From Actinomycetota bacterium (GTDB lineage: Bacteria; Actinomycetota; Thermoleophilia; Solirubrobacterales; Solirubrobacteraceae), in NCBI GenBank assembly GCA_009699915.1, contig WLNG01000088.1, positions 1 through 6,102 of the forward strand: a stretch of DNA of 6,102 nt, given 5' to 3'. Each line of letters starts with the position of its first letter. Within the stretch, counting starts at the first letter, position 1. The notes under the pieces were generated by a model. The model searched no databases. It was not told the DNA's origin and worked only from the letters and a program-made list of their open reading frames with translations. The translations under genes were made by a program, and so were the position numbers. Positions 1 through 5,850 of the stretch are shown here, one piece after another.

Positions 1-10
1 CGCAGAACGA

Positions 11-47
11 CGAAGGCCCGTCGGCACAGGATGCGGACGGGCCTTCG
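11..47 (-). terminator. Hairpin terminator downstream of tRNA-Pro
   Basis: Positions 11-22 (CGAAGGCCCGTC) are perfectly complementary to 36-47 (GACGGGCCTTCG), giving a 12-bp stem with a 13-nt loop. It begins 4 nt beyond the 3' end of the minus-strand tRNA, so it is best read as its terminator. The tail beyond the stem on the minus strand is only mildly T-rich (TCGTTCTG), which is common in high-GC actinobacteria. The hairpin is symmetrical, so it could also stop a plus-strand transcript entering from the left. Confidence 0.8.
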
Positions 48-50
48 CTA

Positions 51-124
51 TCGGGGCGCTCGGATTCGAACCGAGGACCTCACCGACCCGAACGGTGCGC
101 GCTACCAGGCTGCGCCACGCCCCG
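51..124 (-). tRNA. tRNA-Pro (anticodon CGG)
   Basis: On the minus strand a full 74-nt cloverleaf can be folded. The acceptor stem is CGGGGCG paired with CGCCCCG, with discriminator A. The D arm contains AGCCTGGTAGC. The anticodon stem is CACCG/CGGTG around the loop TTCGGGT, which places CGG as the anticodon and reads proline CCG codons. The T arm has CTCGG-TTCGAAT-CCGAG. The pattern closely follows bacterial tRNA-Pro, including the acceptor that starts with C. The 3' CCA is not encoded (the next bases are TAG), so it must be added by the CCA-adding enzyme, as is usual in many actinobacteria. No variable-arm extension is seen. The gene is divergent from the Nif3-family gene. Confidence 0.96.
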
Positions 125-135
125 AGGTCGGCGTC

Positions 136-141
136 AGTATG
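136..141 (-). promoter_or_regulatory. Candidate -10 box for tRNA-Pro
   Basis: The minus strand reads CATACT here, four of six matches to TATAAT, ending 11 nt before the mature tRNA 5' end. A start about 7 nt downstream would leave a leader of a few bases. No convincing -35 hexamer is visible at the expected distance, so this rests on the -10 and its position alone. Confidence 0.4.
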
Positions 142-191
142 GCACGACGGGGCTGAGAGACCCCTCACCGCCGGGCGCCTCGTCCGTGCGA

Positions 192-197
192 TAGCGT
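192..197 (+). promoter_or_regulatory. Candidate leaderless -10 (TAGCGT) for the Nif3-family gene
   Basis: TAGCGT is followed by 8 nt and then the ATG at 206. This fits the TAnnnT spacing seen for leaderless transcripts in actinobacteria, where transcription starts on or next to the first base of the start codon. No Shine-Dalgarno sequence is present before the ATG, which agrees with a leaderless message. No -35 match is evident. Confidence 0.45.
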
Positions 198-205
198 CGC
201 CGCCG

Positions 206-958
206 ATGGCCACACTGACCGAGATCATCGGCGAGCTCGACCGGCTCCTCGAGCCTGAGCGCTTCGACGACTACGCCCCGAACGGTCTCCAGGTCCCCGG
301 CCGCGAGGAGATCCAGACCGTCATCACGGGCGTTTCGGCGGGCGCCGAGCTCTTCAAGCACGCCATCGCCGAGGGCGCGGACCTGATTCTCGTCCACCAC
401 GGCCTCTTCTGGCGCGGGGCGCCGCAGGCGCTCGACCGCCCGGCCGCGCGGCGCCTGCGCCTGCTGCTCGACGCGGACTGCTCACTCGCCGCCTACCACC
501 TGCCGCTCGACGGCCACCAAGAGCTCGGCAACAACGCGCTGCTCGCGCGGGAGCTCGGCGCCGCCTCCTGGGAGCCATTCGCGGCCGGAATCGGCGTCGG
601 CGCGACGTTCCCCGCGGACGGGATCGCGCCGGGGGAGCTGCTCGACCGCGTACGCGCCGCCACCGGGGGCCGCGAGCCACTCGCATTCACCGCCGGGCCG
701 GACCGCATTCGGACGATCGGGATCGTCTCCGGCGCCGCCGCCGGCCATCTCGGCGATGCGATCGAGGCGGGTCTCGACGCCTTCCTCACCGGCGAACCCG
801 CCGAGCGCGTGATGCTCCAGGCGCAGGAGGCGGGCATCCACTTCGTCGCCGCCGGCCACTATGCAACCGAGACGTTCGGCATCAAGGCGCTCGGCGACCA
901 CCTTGCGCAGCGCTTCGGCATCACCCACCGCTTCATCGACGTCCCGAATCCGATCTGA
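206..958 (+). CDS. Nif3/YbgI-family dinuclear metal-centre protein
   Basis: The 250-aa product belongs to the Nif3-like family (GTP cyclohydrolase I type 2 homologue, E. coli YbgI), cytosolic toroidal hexamers with two metal ions per subunit. The N-terminus has the family signature DDYAPNGLQV (residues 21-30). All five expected metal ligands are visible: H64 and H65 in VHHG, D102 in the HLPLDGH segment, and H218 and E222 in GHYATE. Spacing matches YbgI (63/64/101/215/219 there). The length is that of the short form, without the inserted PII-like domain of longer homologues. The ATG at 206 was chosen because homology begins there; the frame stays open back to 95 but those codons run through the tRNA gene. 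The in vivo reaction of the family is unsettled, and the GTP cyclohydrolase name is a database label. The gene stands 85 bp before the acyl-CoA synthetase, which has its own promoter, so co-transcription is not required. Confidence 0.92.
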   Translation: MATLTEIIGELDRLLEPERFDDYAPNGLQVPGREEIQTVITGVSAGAELFKHAIAEGADLILVHHGLFWRGAPQALDRPAARRLRLLLDADCSLAAYHLPLDGHQELGNNALLARELGAASWEPFAAGIGVGATFPADGIAPGELLDRVRAATGGREPLAFTAGPDRIRTIGIVSGAAAGHLGDAIEAGLDAFLTGEPAERVMLQAQEAGIHFVAAGHYATETFGIKALGDHLAQRFGITHRFIDVPNPI

Positions 959-981
959 GCGGGCGCCGGGCCCGCACCCGG
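959..981 (+). terminator. Weak candidate terminator after the Nif3-family gene
   Basis: Starting right after the stop codon, GCGGGC (959-964) pairs with GCCCGC (970-975) around a 5-nt loop. An alternative, mutually exclusive hairpin pairs CCGGG (966-970) with CCCGG (977-981). There is no T tract on the plus strand; an A run follows at 982-986. It precedes the -10 box of the next gene, so it would belong to the 3' end of the upstream message and not to the next gene's leader. Confidence 0.3.
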
Positions 982-1009
982 AAAAACCCACCGTTAGGGC
1001 GCTCCCGCG

Positions 1010-1015
1010 TAGAAT
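1010..1015 (+). promoter_or_regulatory. Candidate -10 box (TAGAAT) for the acyl-CoA synthetase
   Basis: TAGAAT matches TATAAT at five of six positions. A start near 1022 would give a leader of about 20 nt containing the Shine-Dalgarno at 1030-1037. No good -35 hexamer is seen 16-18 nt upstream. This is the only leadered promoter type recognised in the window. Confidence 0.55.
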
Positions 1016-1029
1016 CGCGCCCCCGACGC

Positions 1030-1037
1030 AGGAGAGG
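1030..1037 (+). promoter_or_regulatory. Ribosome binding site deciding the FadD start
   Basis: AGGAGAGG ends 6 nt before the ATG at 1044 and is strongly complementary to the 16S anti-Shine-Dalgarno. It fixes the start at 1044, although the frame is open back to 861 inside the previous gene. None of the other complete genes in the window has a comparable site directly before its preferred start. Confidence 0.85.
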
Positions 1038-1043
1038 TATCTC

Positions 1044-2867
1044 ATGGAGGCAGGCAGCGCGCCGACGACAGGATCCCAGACGATCGCCGACCTCATGGTG
1101 CTCGCCGCCGCGAGCTACGGCGACGCGCCGCTGGTGCGGCGCAAGTCCGGCGAGGACTGGGTCGACGTCAGCTTCCGCGAGGCGGGCGGGATCGTCTCCG
1201 AAATCGCCCGCGGCCTCATCGGCCTCGGCCTTGAGGCCGGAGAGCGCGTCTCCCTCCTCGCCGACACCCGCCCGGAGTGGACGTACTGCTCGCTGGCGAT
1301 CAGCGGCGCGGGCGGCGTCGTCGTCCCGATCTACCCGACCAACTCGCCGAGCGAGTGCCAGTGGGTCGCGGGTGACTCGGAGTCGGCCGGGATCGTCGTC
1401 GAGAACGCCGCCCAGCTGGCGAAGATCGAGCAGGTGCGCGCCTCGTTGCCGAGCCTGCGCTTCATCGTCGTGATCGAGGGCGAGGCGTCGGGCGAAGGTG
1501 TCGTGCTGCTCGAGGACCTGCGCGCCCAGGGCCGCGAACGCGACGAGCGTGAGTATCAGGAGCGCCACGAGTCCGTCTCCGGCGACGACCCCTACACCTT
1601 CATCTATACCTCCGGCACCACGGGACCGCCGAAGGGCTGCGTACTGCTGCACCGCAACTACCGCGCCGTGATCGACATGGTCGGCGCGCGCCGGATGCTG
1701 AACGGGGACGGGGAGATGGTCTACCTCTTCCTGCCGCTCGCGCACGCATTCGCGCTGCTGATCCAGCTGACGTCGGTGGACACGGGAACGACGATCGCCT
1801 ACTACGGCGGGGACACCAAGCAGGTGATCGGCGAGGTCATGGCGGTGAAGCCGACGTACCTGCCGTCGGTGCCGCGCATCTTCGAGAAGCTCTACACGCT
1901 CGCCCAGGGGCAGATCCCGCCCCCGGTGCTCGCCGCGATCTCCGAGCTCGGCGGCCGCATTCATGACCTCCAGACCGCGGGCGAGCCGGTTCCGGACGAT
2001 CTGATGGAGCGCTGGAACACTCCGATCGAAGGTGATGAACAGGGCCGCTCGCTGGCCGCGATCGCGCACTTCGTGCAGAGCCTCTTCGGCGGCCGACTCG
2101 AGCAGGCCGTCACCGGCGCTGCGCCGATCGCACCGGAGATCCTGCGCTTTTTCTGGGGTGCAGGCATCCCCGTGATGGAGGGCTACGGGATGACGGAGAC
2201 CGCAACGGTCGCCACGACCTCCATGCCCGAGTTCCACAAGTTCGGCACCGTCGGCCGGCCGCTGCCGGGCGTCGAGGTGAAGACCGCCGAGGACGGCGAG
2301 ATCCTGATCAAGGGCGCGAACATCTTCAGCGGCTACCACAACAACGCCGACGCGAGCTTCGGCGTTGTCGTCGACGGATGGCTGCACACCGGCGATCTCG
2401 GTTCGGTCGACGAGGACGGCTTCGTCTCGATCACCGGCCGCAAGAAGGACATCATCATCACCGCGGGCGGCAAGAACCTCACGCCCGCGAACCTCGAGAA
2501 CGACCTCAAGCAGACGCGCTACATCAGCCAGGCCGTGATGCACGGCGACCGCCGGCCCTACCCGGTGCTGCTGATCACGCTCGACGAGGAGGAGATCGTC
2601 CCGTGGGCGACCAATGTCGCCGATCCGCCGATCGAGGACACCTCGCTCGCCTCGCTCAGCACCAACCCGCAGGTGATCGCAATGGTCCAGGCCGAAATCG
2701 ACAACGCGAACACGCACTACGCGCAGGTCGAACAGGCCAAGCGCTTCTTCATCCTCGATCACGACCTCAGCCAAGAGACCGGCGAGCTCACCCCGACCCT
2801 CAAGGTCAAGCGCAACATCGTTAACGAGAAGTACGCGCAGCTCTTCAACGCCCTCTACGAGGACTGA
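1044..2867 (+). CDS. Long-chain fatty-acid--CoA ligase (FadD15-like AMP-forming synthetase)
   Basis: The 607-aa product is an ANL-superfamily adenylating enzyme that activates a fatty acid with ATP to acyl-AMP and then transfers the acyl group to CoA. Motifs appear in order: P-loop YTSGTTGPPKG (188-198); the family stretch KPTYLPSVPRIFEKLY; GYGMTET (380-386); GWLHTGDLG with ribose-binding D451; the hinge motif GRKKDIIITAGGKNLTP (465-481); and the C-terminal TPTLKVKR, where K587 or K589 is the candidate adenylation lysine. Length of about 600 aa and the LKVKR ending followed by a short tail resemble mycobacterial FadD15 and eukaryotic-type long-chain synthetases more than the short FadD of E. 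coli. There is no signal peptide or clear membrane segment, so the enzyme is probably cytosolic or membrane-associated. Chain-length preference cannot be read from sequence. The next gene begins 22 bp downstream in the same direction. Confidence 0.93.
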   Translation: MEAGSAPTTGSQTIADLMVLAAASYGDAPLVRRKSGEDWVDVSFREAGGIVSEIARGLIGLGLEAGERVSLLADTRPEWTYCSLAISGAGGVVVPIYPTNSPSECQWVAGDSESAGIVVENAAQLAKIEQVRASLPSLRFIVVIEGEASGEGVVLLEDLRAQGRERDEREYQERHESVSGDDPYTFIYTSGTTGPPKGCVLLHRNYRAVIDMVGARRMLNGDGEMVYLFLPLAHAFALLIQLTSVDTGTTIAYYGGDTKQVIGEVMAVKPTYLPSVPRIFEKLYTLAQGQIPPPVLAAISELGGRIHDLQTAGEPVPDDLMERWNTPIEGDEQGRSLAAIAHFVQSLFGGRLEQAVTGAAPIAPEILRFFWGAGIPVMEGYGMTETATVATTSMPEFHKFGTVGRPLPGVEVKTAEDGEILIKGANIFSGYHNNADASFGVVVDGWLHTGDLGSVDEDGFVSITGRKKDIIITAGGKNLTPANLENDLKQTRYISQAVMHGDRRPYPVLLITLDEEEIVPWATNVADPPIEDTSLASLSTNPQVIAMVQAEIDNANTHYAQVEQAKRFFILDHDLSQETGELTPTLKVKRNIVNEKYAQLFNALYED

Positions 2868-2876
2868 CCGGACGCG

Positions 2877-2882
2877 TACCCT
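2877..2882 (+). promoter_or_regulatory. Candidate leaderless -10 (TACCCT) for the membrane-protein gene
   Basis: TACCCT lies in the 22-bp gap after the synthetase stop codon. Exactly 7 nt separate it from the GTG at 2890, so transcription would start on or beside the start codon. No Shine-Dalgarno is visible before that GTG. The box could give the membrane-protein and aminotransferase pair expression independent of the synthetase. Confidence 0.5.
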
Positions 2883-2889
2883 TCGGGGT

Positions 2890-3366
2890 GTGCGGACCGA
2901 TCCCACCGACAACGGCGGTCTTTTCGTCGGCCGCCGGCCCGGAACCCGGCCACTGCGCTACCGCGAGGACCCAGGGGAGCGCGATCCGCGCAGCCGGCGC
3001 CGTGACGCGCTGCTGGCGCACCTGCTGCTCGCGGCGATGGTCGTGATCAACCTGCTCTTCTGGGGTCCGATACCGCTCGGCTGGCTCTGGGTCGTGGCGC
3101 ATATCTCCTTTCTCTCCACGCGCAGCTTCCTCGCAGTGGTCGTCGCCTTCGTCTTCATCCTGCTGACGCTCTTCCTCGCCCTCACGCTGCTGAAGCGGCT
3201 CGACTACGCCTGGATCCTCGTACGCCGCGCAGCGGGCTTCGACCAGCGCGAGGGCGCGATCGGGCGCGTCTTCGCCTACACGGCGCTGGCCGGGGCCCTT
3301 CTCTTCGGAGCGTGGATGATCTTCGGCGGCGGCCTGGCCAACTCCCTCAACCCGAAGACCGGCTGA
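2890..3366 (+). CDS. Small integral membrane protein, function unknown
   Basis: The product is 158 aa and I do not recognise a named family. Residues 1-39 are hydrophilic and rich in Arg, Asp and Pro (RRPGTRPLRYRED, then RSRRRD), probably cytoplasmic by the positive-inside rule. Hydrophobic segments lie at about 41-58, a proline- and tryptophan-rich GPIPLGWLW stretch running to about 75, then 80-101 and 128-149. Depending on whether 41-75 is one span or a hairpin, there are three or four membrane segments. Residues 102-127 (KRLDYAWILVRRAAGFDQREGAIGR, paraphrased: a charged, basic loop) lie between the last two spans. No catalytic or metal-binding motif is visible. The GTG start is preferred because hydrophilic coding sequence begins there and a TACCCT box sits 7 nt upstream. 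The aminotransferase follows after 4 bp, which implies co-transcription. The reading is a genuine gene because its neighbours leave no better frame and its hydropathy is coherent. Confidence 0.8.
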   Translation: MRTDPTDNGGLFVGRRPGTRPLRYREDPGERDPRSRRRDALLAHLLLAAMVVINLLFWGPIPLGWLWVVAHISFLSTRSFLAVVVAFVFILLTLFLALTLLKRLDYAWILVRRAAGFDQREGAIGRVFAYTALAGALLFGAWMIFGGGLANSLNPKTG

Positions 3367-3370
3367 CACG

Positions 3371-4474
3371 GTGGGCCTGCGGGACCGCTACCGGCGCTTC
3401 GAGGCGCTCAGCGAAGCGGAGCGCTCGGCGATGCTGCGCGAGGACGCCGACGCGCGCCGCCGCACGGCGCTGGGCGTGATCGCCCCGCTCGATCTGACGC
3501 GCACCACATGGCATGAGGTCCCGCCCTCGGCTGTGGTGGACGCGGTCACCTTTGCCGCGCGCGCCGGGCTGCACCGCTACCCCACAGACACCGATGAGCT
3601 GCGATCACAGATCGCGCGGCTGCACCACATCGCTGCCGAGCGGATCGCCGTGGGAGAAGGGGCCTCGCAGTTGCTCGCTGGGATCGCGCGCGAGCTGCTC
3701 TCGCCGGACGACGAGGTGCTGACACCGTGGCCCTCGTACGCGCTCTATCCGGCGCTCGCACAGCGGGCCGGCGCAACGCTCGTACCGGTCCCAGCGTTCG
3801 ATGCGGGCGCGCTGCTCGCAGCGGTCACGCCCAAGACCCGGCTGCTCGTGCTCTGCAACCCCAACGATCCGACGGGCGAGCTGCTCGGGGAGGCCTCGCT
3901 GCGCGATCTGCTCACGGCCCTCCCGCAACGGGTGATCCTCGTCCTCGACGAGGCCCTGCGTGACTTCGTCGATGCCGAGGCGACCGACGCCGCGCTGCGC
4001 CTGACGGACAACAACCCCCGGATGCTCGTTGTGCGGACCTTCTCGAAGGCGTGGGGCCTTGCAGGCCTGCGCTGCGGGTACGTGGTCGGCGGCCCAGAGA
4101 GCGGCTCACTGCTTGAGCAGCTCGCTCCGGCACTCGGCATCCCGGAGATCGCGCAGGCAGGGGTGCTGGCGGCGCTCCGTCACGGGCGCGGAACGCTGGC
4201 AGCGCGGACCGCTCGCGTTGCGACCGAGCGCCGGCGTCTTACGGACGCGCTGCGCGATCTGCCGCTGGAGCTCACGCCCAGCAACGCCAACGTCATCTGG
4301 CTCGCCGCAGCTGGACTCGACGGAGCCGAGCTTGCCGGCCGCCTTGCGCGAGTGAAGATCCTCGTGCGCGCCGGCGGACCGCTCGGCGGCCCACGCCACG
4401 TGCGCGCGGCGCTGCAGGACAGCGCGGCGACCGACCGGCTCGCCGCTGCTCTGCGCGACGCTCTCGCCGGCTGA
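3371..4474 (+). CDS. HisC-like PLP-dependent aminotransferase (fold type I), divergent
   Basis: The 367-aa product has the class I/II aminotransferase fold. Visible motifs are YPTDTDELR, where the Tyr corresponds to the dimer-contact Tyr of HisC; CNPNDPTG with N163; DEALRDF with D193, which should contact the pyridine nitrogen; and TFSKAWGLAGLRCGY with K226 as the PLP Schiff-base lysine. R345 in HVRAAL is the candidate substrate-carboxylate arginine. HisC-type enzymes transfer an amino group between glutamate and an imidazole or other keto substrate, but the substrate here is unknown. Two points are odd: the usual DEAY Tyr is Leu196, and the N-terminal NENP-type motif is replaced by DLTRTTWHEVPPS. 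The first 30 residues are a charged helix. The GTG start lies 4 bp after the membrane-protein stop and lacks a clear Shine-Dalgarno; ATG at 3431 (M21) has GGAG 9 nt upstream and is the alternative start (347 aa). It could equally be a paralogue unrelated to histidine synthesis, and no other his gene is nearby. Confidence 0.82.
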   Translation: MGLRDRYRRFEALSEAERSAMLREDADARRRTALGVIAPLDLTRTTWHEVPPSAVVDAVTFAARAGLHRYPTDTDELRSQIARLHHIAAERIAVGEGASQLLAGIARELLSPDDEVLTPWPSYALYPALAQRAGATLVPVPAFDAGALLAAVTPKTRLLVLCNPNDPTGELLGEASLRDLLTALPQRVILVLDEALRDFVDAEATDAALRLTDNNPRMLVVRTFSKAWGLAGLRCGYVVGGPESGSLLEQLAPALGIPEIAQAGVLAALRHGRGTLAARTARVATERRRLTDALRDLPLELTPSNANVIWLAAAGLDGAELAGRLARVKILVRAGGPLGGPRHVRAALQDSAATDRLAAALRDALAG

Positions 4475-4491
4475 GCCCGCGGGCCTTAGCC
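4469..4491. terminator. Imperfect inverted repeat over two convergent stop codons
   Basis: GGCTGAG at 4469-4475 pairs with CTTAGCC at 4485-4491 (seven pairs including one G-T), with a GC-rich loop between that can add two more pairs. It contains the TGA of the aminotransferase (4472-4474) and the TAA of the patatin gene (4486-4488, minus strand). A bidirectional terminator is plausible at this 11-bp convergent junction, but there is no T tract on either side. Confidence 0.4.
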
Positions 4492-5757
4492 GCGAGCGCT
4501 GGTCGCGCCCTCGACGGGCTCTTCAACCCCCGACTGGCGCAGCAGCGTGCTCGTCGTCTGCTCGAGGATGCGCCGCCAAGCCCGCGTGCGCTCGCGTTCT
4601 GCCGTCGCCTGCTCGACGACCTTGCGCACGCGCGTTGCGGAGATCCGGATCCCGTGCCGCGCCAGCGTCTCGCGGTAATAGTCGTAGTCCTCGGCGAGAC
4701 GCAGCGTCACCGACTGGAAGCCGTGCCGCGCGATCGCCACGCGCTTGGTGAAGTCCATGATCGACGTCTCGAACATCAGCTGGTCGTCGACGGTCGGCTC
4801 GATCAGCACGATGTCGACGTCCGGGTAGCGCGACTTCCATTGTTTCACCGATTCGTGGAGGCGCTGGTGGGCGATCAGCTTGAAGCTCTGGTACCCGATC
4901 TGGGCGAGCCCCATCTCACTGACGTGCCGCGGCGCTCCTTCAGGTGCCGTCTGTCCCATGTAGGGAACCAGCGGGTTCACGACGATCACGAGCTTTGCGC
5001 CAGCCTGCACCGCGATGTCCACGTGCGTCGTCGAGACGATGCCCCCATCGACGAGCTCGCGGCCGCGCACGCGCACCGGCTCGAAGACCATTGGCAGCGC
5101 CGTTGAAGCGCGCACAGCGGTGGAGATCGGAACGTCATCCCAACCGTCGGAGCCGAAGACGATCCGCTCGCAGCTATCGAGATCGGTCGCGGTGAGATAG
5201 AGCTCGGGAGAGACGCCGCGAAAGTCGTCGGTGCGCCCCGGCTCCGCGAGGACCTGGCGAAGGTAGGACTCGATGCCCGAGCCGGAGTACATGCCGGGCG
5301 GCAGGTCGCCGGCGAGCCCGAGCGCGATATCCATCACCGAGATCGAGCGCCAGTTCGGCGCGAGCTCGCGCGCAAGCCGCGCGAGGCGCAGCGGAAGCAG
5401 TGCGCCGGTGCGCGCGAATCCCAGCAGGTTGGGGCGCAGCAGCGTGCTCAATTCGATGTCGCGGAAGGTCGTCGGAGGCTGACGGTTGACGACCCGCATC
5501 ATCTCCTCGGGCGTCACCCCATTGGCCGTGAGCGCCGCGACGAACGCCCCGGCGCTCGTTCCGACGTACACGTCGAACTCATTGACGGTGCGATTGACGG
5601 CGAGCAGGTCGAGCGCCCGCAGGGCCCCGATCTCGTACACCCCCCCGGTAAAGCCGCCGCCCCCGAGAACGAGAGCAGTCTTCGACGTGTGCTTACGTCC
5701 CGACCTGCGTGCGGGACCGCGGCCCTGCGCCTCTTCGATTCCCACGACCTTTCCCAT
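4486..5757 (-). CDS. Patatin-like phospholipase / lipid acyl hydrolase
   Basis: The 423-aa product is a patatin-family serine hydrolase with a Ser-Asp dyad, predicted to cleave acyl esters of phospholipids or related lipids. In order it shows the glycine-rich oxyanion loop GGGGFTGG (32-39) followed by VYEIGALRAL, the nucleophile elbow GTSAG (66-70, Ser68), and DGG at 237-239 with catalytic Asp237. The oxyanion motif is normally GGGxRG or GGGxKG; here the basic residue is Thr37. The first 25 residues are polar and basic, with no signal peptide, so the protein is probably cytosolic or peripherally bound to the membrane. About 180 residues follow the catalytic domain and end in charged helices. 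ATG at 5757 is preferred over an upstream GTG at 5799, because a TACCAT box lies 6 nt before it and the intervening 14 codons look non-conserved. It converges with the aminotransferase and follows ligA in the same direction after 93 bp. The physiological substrate is unknown. Confidence 0.9.
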   Translation of the reverse strand: MGKVVGIEEAQGRGPARRSGRKHTSKTALVLGGGGFTGGVYEIGALRALDLLAVNRTVNEFDVYVGTSAGAFVAALTANGVTPEEMMRVVNRQPPTTFRDIELSTLLRPNLLGFARTGALLPLRLARLARELAPNWRSISVMDIALGLAGDLPPGMYSGSGIESYLRQVLAEPGRTDDFRGVSPELYLTATDLDSCERIVFGSDGWDDVPISTAVRASTALPMVFEPVRVRGRELVDGGIVSTTHVDIAVQAGAKLVIVVNPLVPYMGQTAPEGAPRHVSEMGLAQIGYQSFKLIAHQRLHESVKQWKSRYPDVDIVLIEPTVDDQLMFETSIMDFTKRVAIARHGFQSVTLRLAEDYDYYRETLARHGIRISATRVRKVVEQATAERERTRAWRRILEQTTSTLLRQSGVEEPVEGATSARG

Positions 5758-5763
5758 GGTCCA

Positions 5764-5769
5764 ATGGTA
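5764..5769 (-). promoter_or_regulatory. Candidate leaderless -10 (TACCAT) for the patatin gene
   Basis: On the minus strand TACCAT is followed by 6 nt and then the ATG at 5757. There is no Shine-Dalgarno in those 6 nt. The spacing matches the boxes before the Nif3-family and membrane-protein genes, which supports the shorter patatin start. Confidence 0.5.
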
Positions 5770-5782
5770 CGCAGCAGATCGG

Positions 5783-5801
5783 GCGTGATCGCCGGTCACG
5801 C
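5783..5801. repeat. Inverted repeat over the patatin -35 region, possible operator
   Basis: GCGTGA (5783-5788) and TCACGC (5796-5801) are perfect inverted arms separated by 7 nt. The centre is about 25 bp upstream of the patatin start and the left arm begins 13 bp beyond the -10 box, so a protein bound here would cover the -35 position. A regulatory dyad is an inference; the arms could instead form a weak hairpin at the end of the ligA message. Confidence 0.35.
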
Positions 5802-5812
5802 CGCCGTGGACT

Positions 5813-5830
5813 TGGCGCGCCTGAGCGCCA
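5813..5830 (-). terminator. Weak hairpin downstream of ligA
   Basis: TGGCGC (5813-5818) pairs with GCGCCA (5825-5830) around a 6-nt loop, about 20 nt after the ligA stop codon on the minus strand. It is short and has no T tract. It may reduce read-through from ligA into the patatin gene. Confidence 0.3.
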
Positions 5831-5850
5831 GCGCAACTGGAGCGGGCCGC

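Noticed and set aside
95..205. N-terminal extension of the Nif3-family protein from position 95
   Set aside because: These codons cross the tRNA-Pro gene and its promoter region, look like random basic sequence, and the family N-terminus begins at the ATG at 206.
959..981. Two mutually exclusive hairpins read as a riboswitch or attenuator for the acyl-CoA synthetase
   Set aside because: The synthetase -10 box lies downstream at 1010-1015, so these hairpins would not be in its leader, and they are too short to resemble a known riboswitch.
861..1043. Upstream extension of the acyl-CoA synthetase from 861
   Set aside because: It overlaps the end of the Nif3-family gene in another frame, and the AGGAGAGG at 1030-1037 sets the start at 1044.
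482..1096. Minus-strand frame of 204 codons opposite the Nif3-family gene
   Set aside because: It is antisense to a gene with all metal ligands intact, has no recognisable domain and no ribosome binding site; a compositional shadow.
933..2912. Open frame of 659 codons on the minus strand opposite the acyl-CoA synthetase
   Set aside because: It is antisense to a gene with complete ANL motifs and a strong ribosome binding site. Its translation is a low-complexity Arg/Val/Asp/Glu mixture without any domain, as expected from a high-GC codon shadow.
4654..5106. Plus-strand frame of 150 codons inside the patatin gene
   Set aside because: It is His/Arg/Val-rich without domain character and is fully antisense to the catalytic region of the patatin protein.
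5758..5799. Fourteen extra N-terminal residues on the patatin protein from a GTG at 5799
   Set aside because: The GTG lies in the inverted repeat, has no ribosome binding site, and the TACCAT box fits a start at 5757. It cannot be fully excluded without transcript data.
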